A stretch of 64,000 bases of DNA from Akkermansiaceae bacterium. Lineage in GTDB: Bacteria > Verrucomicrobiota > Verrucomicrobiia > Verrucomicrobiales > Akkermansiaceae. Every line of letters begins with the position of its first letter. Position 1 is the first letter of the stretch. Both the position numbers and the translations under genes were made by a program. This document shows positions 9,161 to 18,955 of the stretch, in pieces. The stretch lies in NCBI GenBank assembly GCA_024233115.1, contig JACKQB010000002.1, forward strand, positions 248,001-312,000, in the 5' to 3' direction. A model generated the notes under the pieces. It was not told the DNA's origin, did no database searches, and saw only the letters and a list, made by a program, of their open reading frames with translations.

Positions 9161-10120
9161 TCAAGCATTTACGGGTGCCGGTTGCTGCCGATCTCCAGTG
9201 GGGGGTGATGGTCTCTTGTCCGGACCGCCCTCGGGGCCCTTGCGCCAGGTTCTACCGGGCGGTTTGACCGGAGGATTTCCGTTGTCTTGATCAGATCGAC
9301 CGCCCCTATGAGGGTTCAGTGGTTTACCATGAGGGGGCGCGGGGTGACGGGTTTGATGGGCGGACCTGATTTCCTTTGGCGACACCTCACCGTTTTTATC
9401 GATGTCGATGCGTTCAAAGAGTTTTTTGCGGCGCTCCTCAGGGAATTTTTCCATCCAGGGGATGTTTGAATACTCCTGGAAATCGAGTGAGCCGTTGGAG
9501 TTGGTGTCAAATTTGGAAAAGTCAAAATCGGGACGGGCCCGGTGCGCGGGAACAGCTTTCAACTCGATCCTCTCGATTTCACCGTTCTTATTGCGATCGA
9601 GGTGATCAAAGTATCTTTTCACCATGCCCCGGTCTTTTCCCTTGAATTCGGGAAACCTGGCAAACTCGGCAATGTCGAGAGTGCCATTGTGATTTGTATC
9701 CAATCGGGGAAATACCTTGGCCATTTTTTCAAACCAGCCATGATCGCGTGGCTGCAGCTCACGCATGTGTAGCTGCCCGTCCTTATCCCGGTCCAGATAG
9801 TCAAACAATCTGCGCCGCTTCGCCTCTTCAAGCGTCTTTAACCGGGTCATCTGGGAGAACTCCTGGAAGGACAACGAACCATCTTTGTTGGTATCGGCTT
9901 CCTTGAATGATTTGAATTTATCCCGAAGGCTGGTGCCGTCACGGGTCCCCTTGCCATGCTTGCGACTGTCCGCTTGTTCCCTACCAGGGCGGGCTCCATC
10001 TCCATGACGACCCGTACCTGCTCTGGCAGGCCCGTCTTGATCGGCATCGGCAAAGCCGGATGTGACACATGAAATAACTACCAGACAGATCCGGGTAATT
10101 GGGGTGATGGGTGATTTCAT
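9161..10120 (-). CDS. Secreted EF-hand (calcium-binding) protein with six EF loops
   Basis: From the ATG at 10120, 319 residues with an N-terminal signal peptide (hydrophobic stretch ICLVVISCVTSGFADA). Six canonical EF-hand loops are readable in order: DTNKDGSLSFQE, DRDKDGQLHMRE, DTNHNGTLDIAE, DRNKNGEIERIE, DTNSNGSLDFQE and DIDKNGEVSPKE. The C-terminal 60 residues are Pro/Gly/Arg/Lys rich. An in-frame extension to 10210 lacks signal-peptide character and was not used. It probably acts as an exported Ca2+-binding protein, structural or regulatory. It stands alone, transcribed divergently from metF. Confidence 0.88.
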   Translation of the reverse strand: MKSPITPITRICLVVISCVTSGFADADQDGPARAGTGRHGDGARPGREQADSRKHGKGTRDGTSLRDKFKSFKEADTNKDGSLSFQEFSQMTRLKTLEEAKRRRLFDYLDRDKDGQLHMRELQPRDHGWFEKMAKVFPRLDTNHNGTLDIAEFARFPEFKGKDRGMVKRYFDHLDRNKNGEIERIELKAVPAHRARPDFDFSKFDTNSNGSLDFQEYSNIPWMEKFPEERRKKLFERIDIDKNGEVSPKEIRSAHQTRHPAPPHGKPLNPHRGGRSDQDNGNPPVKPPGRTWRKGPEGGPDKRPSPPTGDRQQPAPVNA

Positions 10121-10420
10121 ACAATGGGTGTTTAATGAGGGATAATCTAATGAATGTGCCAATGAATACGTGCTACAGCGTAGCGAGGAGGCTCCACTTG
10201 ATCCAGCCAAATAACCACCACCTGCTGCTGTAGGCCCAGTCAGCCACAGCCCATTCCCTGAGCGGGAAAGCTGCGTTCGGTGGTAGCCTTTGGATCGATC
10301 AATGGATTGCCGCCCAATATCGTCGTCACCGCTTCAACCCCACGATACCGGGCGAGTTGTGACTGTAATGCATTTTTTTAGATTGTTTAAGGGCACGTTC
10401 ATGGATAAATCCGCCCAGCG

Positions 10421-11314
10421 ATGCATATCAGTGACATTATCAAGCCCAACGAACCTACGTTTTCCTTTGAATTTTTCCCTCCCAAAAGTGAGGATGCGGC
10501 CGATGCTCTTTACGAGACCATCAAGGGGCTGGCCGAGTACAAACCGTCGTTCGTCAGCGTCACCTACGGTGCTGGAGGATCCACGCGTGAACTCACCCAC
10601 GACCTGGTCGTAAAAATCAAGGAAACAACCCCTATTCCACCGGTTCCACACCTTACCTGCGTCACACACGGCAAAGAGGAGATAACGGCCACGCTTGAGC
10701 GTTATGCCTCTGTAGGAATCGGTAATATCCTGGCACTGCGCGGCGACCCGCCGGGAAACGATCCCAGCTACGACCGGGCAAAGGACGCTTTTCAACATGC
10801 CGCCGACCTGGTGCGCCACATCCGACAGTTCAACGAGGCTGGAAAACACCCCGATCCCCGCGGATTCGGGATAGGTGTGGCCGCCTTTCCCGAGGGGCAC
10901 CCTGACACCCCTAACCGGTTACTGGAAATGGATTACTTGAAAGCCAAGGTGGATGAGGGCGCCGACTACATCTGCACGCAACTTTTTTTCGACAACCACG
11001 ATTTTCTCGATTTCCGTGACCGGTGCAGGCTGGCAGGAATCAATATCCCCATCATCGCCGGCATCATGCCCATCACCTCCACCAAGGGTCTGCATCGCAT
11101 GGCCGAACTTGCCGCCGGCGCCCACTTCCCTGCCAGACTCATCAAGGCGCTTAATCGTGCAGGAAATGACCGGGAAGCCGTTCAGCGCGTGGGTATCCAA
11201 CATGCAGCCGAACAGTGTGCCGGACTTCTTCACGATGACGTCGATGGCATCCACTTCTATACCCTGAACCAAAGTAGGGCCACGCGCGAGATTTACGCCT
11301 CGCTGGGACTGTGA
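10421..11314 (+). CDS. metF: Methylenetetrahydrofolate reductase
   Basis: FAD-dependent TIM-barrel enzyme making 5-methyl-THF for methionine synthesis. At 297 residues it matches the bacterial family. Visible landmarks are FSFEFFPPKSEDA at the start (catalytic Glu region), VSVTYGAGGSTRE, the ALRGDPP motif and CTQLFFD in the second half. The upstream 200 bases contain no recognisable SAM or other riboswitch. It is followed by the convergent gene at 11356 and appears monocistronic. Confidence 0.95.
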   Translation: MHISDIIKPNEPTFSFEFFPPKSEDAADALYETIKGLAEYKPSFVSVTYGAGGSTRELTHDLVVKIKETTPIPPVPHLTCVTHGKEEITATLERYASVGIGNILALRGDPPGNDPSYDRAKDAFQHAADLVRHIRQFNEAGKHPDPRGFGIGVAAFPEGHPDTPNRLLEMDYLKAKVDEGADYICTQLFFDNHDFLDFRDRCRLAGINIPIIAGIMPITSTKGLHRMAELAAGAHFPARLIKALNRAGNDREAVQRVGIQHAAEQCAGLLHDDVDGIHFYTLNQSRATREIYASLGL

Positions 11315-11355
11315 GCTACGGGCCTGTTTGTCCCACTGGCTGAGACCTAACCGGC

Positions 11356-12963
11356 TTAGCGCCTGTTACGTCCCAATACATAGAGTCGTTCCGCCAATTC
11401 CAAGGTGAGTGTTTGCAACCTGCCTTGTAGAGGAACGTCCACCCAAATGCGTCCCGTGCTAGCATCCATGGGATACGCCTCTTTCAATCGGGGAGCCTTG
11501 TCAAAGGCGTCAGGCTTCAAGCCTACTTTAACAACACCGCCGAACCGGCGCACACGTTGCTCGGCCAGAATGGAGGTTTTTTTTACCTCTTCCGCAGAGC
11601 CCGGCTTTGCATTTGCGTTACCTTCCACCACCTCGCCCACACCCTTTGCGGCGTCGGCTACAGAGGTATTGGATTCTGAAGACTCGAGAAGCTCATCGTC
11701 CATTTTCCAGTTTTCCTCAATGACATCCTTGACTGACTGCACATCCTTGATGTGCAGGGCTTCGGCAATCTCTTTGTAGCTTGGAGGTCTCACTGTAAGA
11801 TCACCTCCCAGATACAGCAAGTCGCTGGCTTGCAGATTCATCCCGGTGACCGTGAGCACGTTGCCACCTGTCCTGATATGACATCCACCTTCGGTGAATG
11901 AGACTTTCCGGTAACTGTTGTATAAATCAACCACGCTCAAAGCCGACAGTAACGGCAAGTTGTCGCGCAGGACCATCACATCACCATCGTCGAGCGACAG
12001 GTCAATATCCATGACGATTCCCTCCTGACTGTTTGTTGAGCCCGAAACCGTCCCTTTACCCGAGATCACCCCCTCAACCAGATCATGATAGCGCGTGGGT
12101 AACAAGGTTTTCACGGGCATGGATTTCAGAGTCACGATACCTGATGCCTGGGGTTGGCCTCCTGAGCCCATGTTCAGTTTAAAACTCAGGGTGCCGCCGC
12201 CACTGTGCAATTCGGCCTCCTTAAAATGCACCCCTGCCTTGTCACAGATGACAACCATTTTAACGATCTGCAAGTCGTTGATCCAATTCTGACTGAATGT
12301 CCCCCCCTTGAACTCCATGCGCCAGCCGGTACCTTCACGGGCCGCGCTCATGTGACTTCCTTTGATCGAACCCCGGTTGTTTTCCGAGTATCCCCAGCGG
12401 ATATTCGCCTTATCCGCCTCAATCCATTCGTAGCTGAAGCTGCCATGATCATCAAAGAGGGAACTGTAGGAGGCCGCGGCACCAGCATTGTCACTGGCGC
12501 CTGCCTTGACAAACATATCCAGCACATCAACGCTAATACCACCACCATTCCATTGCCCAAAAAGACCGTCGGTCAACTCCATGTTGAGCCTCGCCTGACG
12601 GATCTTCAGGCTATGGAAAAAGGAACGCGCTGTCCCCTTCATCTCAATGGATGAGATGGAAGCAACATCCCTCTCCTTGCGAATAACCCCTAGCTCACAA
12701 TCGGCTCCTTTCAGCGACTGCTCAATCGAGGTTTGGATCCTCTCTCTGAACCCATCGCTTTCGACCCGTTTAACCAGATAAATCCAAAAGATGAGTGCCG
12801 CGAAAACCACCAGCAGGGCAAGACGCAGAGCCACCCGCGCCATACGAGCCATGATCGTCTGGCCATCGGCTGCATGACGAAGCTGGAACCAGAGCCCCTG
12901 ACGGGAAACCCATTCGTTCATCTGCTCGTTAAAGGCAGCACGTCTTTCTTCCCGGGCGTTCAT
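11356..12963 (-). CDS. Single-pass membrane protein with a large periplasmic beta-rich domain (AsmA-like), unknown function
   Basis: 535 residues. A charged N-terminal cytoplasmic stretch of about 40 residues precedes one membrane segment (LALLVVFAALIFWIYLV). The rest alternates short beta strands, with a hint of the AsmA/DUF748-type fold in the region GVVTLKSMPVKTLLP to VEGVISGKGTVSG and the later ILTVTGMNLQASDLLYLGGDLTV. Proteins of this type act in envelope lipid or outer-membrane homeostasis in other bacteria, but similarity here is only in style. The ATG at 12963 fits the topology. No operon partner is obvious; the YlbF-family gene starts separately upstream. Confidence 0.65.
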   Translation of the reverse strand: MNAREERRAAFNEQMNEWVSRQGLWFQLRHAADGQTIMARMARVALRLALLVVFAALIFWIYLVKRVESDGFRERIQTSIEQSLKGADCELGVIRKERDVASISSIEMKGTARSFFHSLKIRQARLNMELTDGLFGQWNGGGISVDVLDMFVKAGASDNAGAAASYSSLFDDHGSFSYEWIEADKANIRWGYSENNRGSIKGSHMSAAREGTGWRMEFKGGTFSQNWINDLQIVKMVVICDKAGVHFKEAELHSGGGTLSFKLNMGSGGQPQASGIVTLKSMPVKTLLPTRYHDLVEGVISGKGTVSGSTNSQEGIVMDIDLSLDDGDVMVLRDNLPLLSALSVVDLYNSYRKVSFTEGGCHIRTGGNVLTVTGMNLQASDLLYLGGDLTVRPPSYKEIAEALHIKDVQSVKDVIEENWKMDDELLESSESNTSVADAAKGVGEVVEGNANAKPGSAEEVKKTSILAEQRVRRFGGVVKVGLKPDAFDKAPRLKEAYPMDASTGRIWVDVPLQGRLQTLTLELAERLYVLGRNRR

Positions 12964-13037
12964 ATTCCATCAACGCCAGTATTTCCAGCAGAGCAGTTCA
13001 CTCTAATCATGACGTATCGAGAATTAAACGATGCAAA

Positions 13038-13460
13038 TCAGCAACCGCAACCACCGCCGCAGCAGCCACCACCGCCCTGGGCCTGTTCCATGTCTTCGGG
13101 CTGGGGCACGCGGCCCAGCTCCAGGGTCATGCCAATGTATTTGCCAATTGTTTTTTGCAGGGTTTGCAGGCTCTGCTGGGCCTCCATGAACTCACTGGCG
13201 ACCTCGTTGGCCAGCAGCGCATCACGGGCTTCCTCAAAGTCCTTGATCTCCGTATCTGAAAGCTCAACACCAGCGTGTTGCTTCTGGTGCAGCTCCTCAC
13301 CGCGCTCATGCACGGACTGATACTGGAGTTTGGCGGCATCATCCTCAAGGAATCGTTCCACCTGTCCCTGAAGGGCCACAAATTCAATATCCTGTGCAAT
13401 TGCATCACACAGCTCTCTCGTCTTCAACATCACGTTGGAATCATTGGCAAGCATGCTCAT
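13038..13460 (-). CDS. YlbF/YmcA (Com_YlbF) family protein with Gly/Cys-rich tail
   Basis: 140 residues, all-helical, with the family pattern LCDAIAQDIEF near the start and a central EEARDALLANEVASEFMEAQ helix. In Bacillus, YlbF, YmcA and YaaT form a complex that carries iron-sulfur clusters and affects RNA maturation; that role is family knowledge and is not shown here. The unusual part is the C-terminus, GGGGCCGGGCGC, which offers four cysteines in a glycine run and could bind metal or a cluster. ATGs at 13460 and 13454 are both possible starts. Confidence 0.85.
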   Translation of the reverse strand: MSMLANDSNVMLKTRELCDAIAQDIEFVALQGQVERFLEDDAAKLQYQSVHERGEELHQKQHAGVELSDTEIKDFEEARDALLANEVASEFMEAQQSLQTLQKTIGKYIGMTLELGRVPQPEDMEQAQGGGGCCGGGCGC

Positions 13461-13676
13461 GCACCCACTTATAGCCTGTACGCGGTTTTGGCAACCTCTG
13501 AGCGCGATATTTTAACGAAAATCGCGCCATCACTCCATATTGGCACTCCCATGCAAACAAATCCGGACATTTTCCAGACTCATTACCGTCCCATGTAATC
13601 TCCTTTACTCACCCACTGTTTCAACTAGCTTGGTGTTGGTTAATTCACCATAACAGACACATATTCTCCGCGCACC

Positions 13677-14942
13677 ATGAACACATCACGTTTTCTCATC
13701 CCCTCGTTGTGGATCATCAGCCTCGCTACCGCCTTTGTGATAGGCGGCAAACTCAGCACCTCCTCAGACCGGGCAAGTTCCCCGTCTGATGATCCGGCTG
13801 ACCGCCGCCCGTCGTTCCGCCAGTCCGGCTCAAACGCAAACGGCGTATCAACGACACGCAGGTCCGCCGCCAATCGAGGGCCAACGACAAACGCCGGCAG
13901 TGGCCGCGAGCTGAATATCACGGACATCGCCAGGACCGATGACCCGATCGCGCGCACCCATGACTTGTTACAACTCATCAGTCGGCTCGGTGCCGCCGAC
14001 TTTGCGCAGGTGGTGGCCGATTTCCGCGAGCTCGGCATGACCCGTGAGCGCATGAGCGAGTACAGTATGCTGCTACACGCATGGGCGCAGGTCGATCCTC
14101 TGGGAGCACTCGAATATGCTGAAAATAACACGGGCAGCCCGTACGCACGCCAGACGATTCTGGCCAGTTGGGCAGCCAACGACCCTGAAGGTGCCCTGGC
14201 ATGGGCAAAAAACCACCATCAGGGCGATGGCCCCAACCCTTGGCTGGTGGGGGTCATCCGAGGTGTCGTTGCAAAAGACCCCGCACGCGCAACGGCAATC
14301 ATGCAGGAACTCCCCTACAGCCGTGAACGGGGCGAGGCCGTTGCCGCCATTATTCCCCACATTGTCCGACAGGGCATCGAACAGGCATCACTCTGGCTCG
14401 ATACCATCACCGACGAGCGTCTGCGTTCCGCCAGCACCGCATTTCTAGCCTCCGCCCTGGCCAAGCAGGAACCGGCTAAAACCGCCGAATGGCTCACCAC
14501 CCTGGCTGATTCGGAGGGGAAGGCCAGAGCTACCCGGGAGGTCGCCGAGCAATGGTCAGAGCAGGATCTCCGGGCCGCAGTGGCTTGGACGGACACCCTG
14601 ACCGGTGAGAACCGGATGCAAGCGGCCCGCGAAGTCATCGGTGAATACGCCCGGGAAGACGCCGCGCGTGCTGCCAGCTGGCTTCAGTCGATCGCCAAAG
14701 AACCCGGCTACGAAAAAGTGCTCGAAAGTTACATCCGGAACGCCGCCCGGGAAAACCCGGAGATGTCCTTGGCACAGGTCCCTGAAATCAAAAACCCCGG
14801 TTCCCAGGAAAAATACTACGAGCGCATCCTCAGAAACTGGCGTGAACGCGATGCCCAGTCAGCTGAAGCATGGATGAACAACCACGAACTCCCGGAGAAA
14901 GTCAGGGAAAAAGTTCTCCGTGCACGTAAAGACGGTAGATAG
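13677..14942 (+). CDS. Secreted or membrane-anchored helical-repeat protein, unknown function
   Basis: 421 residues starting with a signal-anchor (FLIPSLWIISLATAFVIGG), then a low-complexity polar linker to about residue 80, then helical repeats with the recurring phrase DPxGALxWAxN/ARAASWLQS at a period of about 30-35 residues. This is a TPR/Sel1-like solenoid with the same general design as the larger protein at 1866. It is predicted to lie in the periplasm. No catalytic motif is present. The gene ends 14 bases before the convergent cytochrome gene, and a short GC-rich palindrome (14952-14963) followed by a T-rich run may end transcription. Confidence 0.75.
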   Translation: MNTSRFLIPSLWIISLATAFVIGGKLSTSSDRASSPSDDPADRRPSFRQSGSNANGVSTTRRSAANRGPTTNAGSGRELNITDIARTDDPIARTHDLLQLISRLGAADFAQVVADFRELGMTRERMSEYSMLLHAWAQVDPLGALEYAENNTGSPYARQTILASWAANDPEGALAWAKNHHQGDGPNPWLVGVIRGVVAKDPARATAIMQELPYSRERGEAVAAIIPHIVRQGIEQASLWLDTITDERLRSASTAFLASALAKQEPAKTAEWLTTLADSEGKARATREVAEQWSEQDLRAAVAWTDTLTGENRMQAAREVIGEYAREDAARAASWLQSIAKEPGYEKVLESYIRNAARENPEMSLAQVPEIKNPGSQEKYYERILRNWRERDAQSAEAWMNNHELPEKVREKVLRARKDGR

Positions 14943-14956
14943 TCGGGAGATGCCGT

Positions 14957-15322
14957 CTACGGCTTCTTTTTCGCATCATCCCCCGACTTCCTGGCGGGCT
15001 GCATCGCGGCATCCAGGTAGCTGATCACCGACTGTTCGTCCTCCTTGTTCAGTCCGACATTCCACGCCATTCCCGGAGCAACGGCATGCCATTGTTGCAC
15101 ACGCATGTGTTTGGGGATGACCAGTTCATGGCACTGGGCACAATGCTGCTGGAACAGCGAATATCCCTTACCCAGGGTATCGATGGGTTTTCCTGATTCC
15201 CGCGCCATTTTCGATGTAGGTAACGGCATCCCCGCATGATTCTTCCGGGGAGTGCACGCGCCGATCACCAGCGCTGAGACAACACAAGCACCTCCGATAC
15301 ATACCCCGAGTTGTTTATTCAT
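14957..15322 (-). CDS. Small c-type cytochrome lipoprotein
   Basis: 121 residues. The N-terminus is a lipoprotein signal ending ALVIGAC, so the mature protein is probably lipid-anchored at Cys 23. One haem c attachment motif, CAQCH, lies near residue 64 and is preceded by the typical GYSLFQQH helix. A Met in VAPGMAWN near residue 84 could be the distal haem ligand. It would carry electrons in the periplasm or at the membrane surface. The C-terminus ends in a Lys-rich tail. No oxidase or reductase gene is adjacent, so its partner is unknown. Confidence 0.85.
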   Translation of the reverse strand: MNKQLGVCIGGACVVSALVIGACTPRKNHAGMPLPTSKMARESGKPIDTLGKGYSLFQQHCAQCHELVIPKHMRVQQWHAVAPGMAWNVGLNKEDEQSVISYLDAAMQPARKSGDDAKKKP

Positions 15323-15409
15323 GGCTAGGGCAACATAACAAATCCCCTACCCCGATCCAATCAGAATCTTACCCTTGCACCATGTTCTCGCAGCAATCAG
15401 GATGGCCTT

Positions 15410-15904
15410 GTGAAAAAGCCCCTCCTCATCTTACTCGGTGTCATGATCCTCGTTGTCAGTGGGCTTATCTGGTGGTTCAGCGATGCCGAGGTCATCAAAC
15501 GCCGGACCGAGGCGCTGGCAGAATCCCTCACAGTGGCCAGCACCGATGGCAAAAGTGCCCGACTCTCCAAAACCCAGGATTTTTCCAGCCTTCTCGCGGA
15601 TTCGGTCACTTGCACGGTGGATGTTGAGGACTACAAAGCCGAGTTCGGCCATGATGACCTTCAATCGGCTCATCACATGATGGTTCACAATTGCGGCTCG
15701 TCCACCGCCAAGGTCAGCCAGCTTCAACTCACCATGGTCAGCGATGACGAAGCATCCGTAACGGCCAGTCTTCTGTTAGCCTTGACAGAAAAAGACGGCA
15801 CACCGCACGGCGAGGCCTGCAAGGCTGTGCTGGTCTGGAGAAAAGACGGGGCGGGCAAGTGGAGACTCGATTCCATGGTCATCCAAGGGGAGACCGACGG
15901 GTAA
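15410..15904 (+). CDS. Small membrane-anchored protein of unknown function
   Basis: 164 residues with a GTG start at 15410 followed at once by a Lys-Lys hydrophobic anchor (PLLILLGVMILVVSGLIWWF). The remaining 135 residues look like a periplasmic alpha+beta domain, perhaps of the NTF2-like type (helix, then strands ending VWRKDGAGKWRLDSMVIQ), but this is only an impression. It contains three cysteines. The next gene downstream is acnA, which has its own promoter. Confidence 0.7.
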   Translation: MKKPLLILLGVMILVVSGLIWWFSDAEVIKRRTEALAESLTVASTDGKSARLSKTQDFSSLLADSVTCTVDVEDYKAEFGHDDLQSAHHMMVHNCGSSTAKVSQLQLTMVSDDEASVTASLLLALTEKDGTPHGEACKAVLVWRKDGAGKWRLDSMVIQGETDG

Positions 15905-15946
15905 AATGACCTCTATCCCATACATCCAGTGGTTTCACGTGACTTC

Positions 15947-15974
15947 TTGACAAAGCATCCCTCCCCATTATGCT
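15947..15974 (+). promoter_or_regulatory. Sigma70-type promoter of acnA
   Basis: TTGACA at 15947-15952 and TATGCT at 15969-15974 are separated by 16 bases, an excellent -35/-10 pair. Transcription would begin near 15981, giving a leader of about 93 bases before the acnA ATG. Confidence 0.6.
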
Positions 15975-16040
15975 CCCCGCGCCTGCCCCTGCCGGTGGGT
16001 ATTCCCTATTGATAACTATTTCATCTGAACCACCCCGTTC

Positions 16041-16073
16041 TCTATTCATCATTCCAAATTCATCATTCTAAAA
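16041..16073 (+). repeat. ATTC-rich heptad-like leader directly before acnA
   Basis: The 33 bases before the acnA start consist of ATTC units at about 7-base spacing (ATTCATC, ATTCCAA, ATTCATC, ATTCTAA) and contain no Shine-Dalgarno sequence. Similar leaders precede queD, the MFS gene, pyrG and infA. Confidence 0.5.
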
Positions 16074-18911
16074 ATGGACACCATCCGCACATTCCAAACC
16101 GGCTCCGGCACCGAGGGCAAATTCCACTCACTTCCAGCACTCGAATCAATCGGCCTCGCTGAAAAAGGAAAAATCTCCCGTCTCCCGATCTCCATCCGCA
16201 TCGTTCTCGAGTCCTTGTTACGCCATTGCGATGGTCGCAAAGTGTCCGAGCAGGATGTCAAAAACCTCGCCAACTGGAATGCCGCCTCCCCCGGGAATTA
16301 CGAAGTCCCCTTCACCGTCGCCCGCGTTGTCCTTCAGGATTTCACCGGCGTCCCTCTCGTCGTCGATCTCGCCGCCATGCGCAATGCCGCCGCCGAAGCC
16401 GGAGCAGACGCCTCCGTGGTTGAACCTCTCGTGCCCGTGGACCTTGTTATCGACCACTCCGTGCAGGTCGACTTTGCAGGCTCGCAAAATGCCCTCGACC
16501 GCAACCTCCAGATCGAATTCATCCGCAACAAGGAACGCTACCAGTTTCTCAAGTGGGGCCAGCAGGCATTTGAAACATTCGGTGTCGTACCTCCCGGCAT
16601 CGGCATCGTCCACCAGGTGAACCTCGAGTACCTCGCCAAAGGTGTGTTAGAGAAAAACGGCACTTACTACCCTGACACCCTCGTTGGCACCGATTCCCAC
16701 ACCACCATGATCAACGGCCTCGGTGTCGTCGGCTGGGGCGTTGGCGGCATCGAAGCCGAAGCAGGAATGTTAGGCCAGCCGGTCACCTTCCTCGTTCCCG
16801 AGGTCGTCGGTGTCCACCTCGACGGCGAGCTCGCCGAAGGAGTCACCGCCACCGACCTCACCCTGAGTATCACCCAGCTGCTGCGCAAACACGGTGTGGT
16901 TGGAAAATTTGTCGAGTTCTACGGCCCGGGAGCCAAGGCTCTCAGCCTGCCGGACCGCGCCACCGTGGCTAACATGGCTCCCGAATACGGTGCCACCATG
17001 GGATTCTTCCCCATCGACGAGGAAACCATCGCATACCTCAAGGGCACCGGCCGCGACGAAGCCACTTGCGCCACCGTTGAGAGCTACTTCAAAGCCCAGG
17101 AAATGTTCGGCATCCCCACCAAGGGCGATATCGACTACTCGGCTTCGCTTGAATTTGATCTCGCCAGCGTCGTACCCGCCGTTTCCGGCCCCAAACGCCC
17201 GCAGGACCGCATCGATGTCACCGACCTCGGCTCCAAGTTCAACGAGCTGTTCACCGCGTCCGTCGCCGATGGTGGGTATCAACGCCCTGCCGAAGCCCGC
17301 AACGTTGAAATCGATCTCGATCTCGCCGCTCCCGCCGGTTTTTCATCCACGGGCCAGAGCCTGCTCAACGAAGCCGGTAATACGGTCACCGATGAGGCGG
17401 TTGCCACACACAGCTCACTGAAGCACGGTTCAGTCCTCATTGCCGCCATCACCTCCTGCACCAATACCTCCAACCCAAGCGTCATGCTTGCCGCTGGTCT
17501 TGTCGCTAAAAAGGCCAACGCTCTCGGACTCACGGTCGCCCCTTATGTCAAAACCTCCCTCGGACCCGGCTCGCGCGTGGTCACCGACTATCTCAACGCC
17601 ACCAACCTGCAGCAGGAACTCGACCAGTTAGGCTTCCAGACCGTCGGCTACGGCTGCACCACCTGTATCGGCAACTCCGGCCCACTTGCTCCGGAAATTG
17701 AAACCGCCATCAAGGAGGGCGACCTGATCACCGCTTCCGTTCTGTCGGGAAACAGGAACTTCGAAGCCCGTGTGCATGGCTCCGTCCGTGCCAGCTTCCT
17801 GATGTCACCACCGCTGGTGGTCGCCTACGCCATTGCCGGCCGTGTTGACCTCGATCTCGCCAACGACCCCATCGGCACCGACAAGGAGGGTAACACCGTT
17901 TACCTCAAGGACGTCTGGCCAACCACCGACGAGCTCAAGGAGGTCATCAATTCCGCCCTCGTCCCCGAGGTCTTCAACAAACTCTACAGCGACCTCGACA
18001 ACGCCAACCAGAACTGGGTGGACATCGCCGCCCCCACCGGCCCGACCTACGCCTGGGAAGATGACTCCACCTACATCCAGAACCCACCGTTCTTTGATGG
18101 TTTCTCGCGCACCCCTGCGACGGAGGCCAAGGATGTGGTCAATGCCCGCGCCCTCGGTATCTTTGCCGACTCCGTCACCACCGACCACATTTCGCCCGCT
18201 GGTGCCATCGTCGAAACCAGCCCCGCAGGCCAGTATCTCATTGAGCACGGTGTGGAAAAAGCCAAGTTCAACTCCTTTGGCTCACGCCGTGGCAACGACC
18301 GCATCATGACCCGTGGAACCTTTGCCAACGTGCGTATCAAAAACCTCATGTGCGGCGGCACCGAGGGTGGTTACACCCAGTATTTCGGTCCATCCGATGT
18401 CCCGGCACCCGATAAAGACATTGCACCGGTCGATGGCGGCAAACCCGCCTTCATCTACGATGCCGCCCAGGCCTACAAAGCCGACGGCACCGACCTCATC
18501 GTCATCGGCGGCGAGGACTACGGTATGGGATCGTCCCGCGACTGGGCTGCCAAGGGGACCCGACTGTTAGGTGTCTCCGCGGTAATCACCAAATCCTTCG
18601 AACGCATCCACCGCTCCAACCTCATCGGTATGGGTGTGCTGCCGCTCAACTTCAAAAACAAGGCCGACTACGATAAAGTCGCCGGCCTCGCCAATGCCAC
18701 CTTCTCCATCACCGGCCTCGCAGGTGAGCTCACCCCCATGCAGGATGCCACCCTCACGGTGACCCAGGAAGGGGGCGTGGGCGTCCCGCCCACAACATTC
18801 GATATCCCCCTCGTGGTCCGCATCGACACCCCGGCGGAAGTCGACTACTACCTCAGCGGCGGCATCCTCCCCTACGTACTCAATCAAATCCTGGACGCAG
18901 CCGAGGCATAA
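16074..18911 (+). CDS. acnA: Aconitate hydratase A
   Basis: Iron-sulfur enzyme of the TCA cycle interconverting citrate and isocitrate. At 945 residues it has the length of the AcnA/IRP1 class (about 890-940) with a slightly extended linker. The three [4Fe-4S] cysteines are visible at residue 462 (TSCTNTSNP) and at residues 528 and 531 (CTTCIGNSG). The DSHTTM substrate loop and the C-terminal swivel domain with GEDYGMGSSRDW are also present. It is monocistronic, with a strong promoter upstream and a hairpin terminator downstream. Codon use is strongly biased to C-ending codons, consistent with high expression. Confidence 0.98.
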   Translation: MDTIRTFQTGSGTEGKFHSLPALESIGLAEKGKISRLPISIRIVLESLLRHCDGRKVSEQDVKNLANWNAASPGNYEVPFTVARVVLQDFTGVPLVVDLAAMRNAAAEAGADASVVEPLVPVDLVIDHSVQVDFAGSQNALDRNLQIEFIRNKERYQFLKWGQQAFETFGVVPPGIGIVHQVNLEYLAKGVLEKNGTYYPDTLVGTDSHTTMINGLGVVGWGVGGIEAEAGMLGQPVTFLVPEVVGVHLDGELAEGVTATDLTLSITQLLRKHGVVGKFVEFYGPGAKALSLPDRATVANMAPEYGATMGFFPIDEETIAYLKGTGRDEATCATVESYFKAQEMFGIPTKGDIDYSASLEFDLASVVPAVSGPKRPQDRIDVTDLGSKFNELFTASVADGGYQRPAEARNVEIDLDLAAPAGFSSTGQSLLNEAGNTVTDEAVATHSSLKHGSVLIAAITSCTNTSNPSVMLAAGLVAKKANALGLTVAPYVKTSLGPGSRVVTDYLNATNLQQELDQLGFQTVGYGCTTCIGNSGPLAPEIETAIKEGDLITASVLSGNRNFEARVHGSVRASFLMSPPLVVAYAIAGRVDLDLANDPIGTDKEGNTVYLKDVWPTTDELKEVINSALVPEVFNKLYSDLDNANQNWVDIAAPTGPTYAWEDDSTYIQNPPFFDGFSRTPATEAKDVVNARALGIFADSVTTDHISPAGAIVETSPAGQYLIEHGVEKAKFNSFGSRRGNDRIMTRGTFANVRIKNLMCGGTEGGYTQYFGPSDVPAPDKDIAPVDGGKPAFIYDAAQAYKADGTDLIVIGGEDYGMGSSRDWAAKGTRLLGVSAVITKSFERIHRSNLIGMGVLPLNFKNKADYDKVAGLANATFSITGLAGELTPMQDATLTVTQEGGVGVPPTTFDIPLVVRIDTPAEVDYYLSGGILPYVLNQILDAAEA

Positions 18912-18955
18912 CGAGGCGCGGCCTCCGCTCGCCCCGGCGATCCACTCATTCAACA

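Noticed and set aside
10211..10420. SAM-type riboswitch upstream of metF
   Set aside because: No recognisable SAM-I, SAM-II or SAH conserved core or terminator-like switch could be found by eye.
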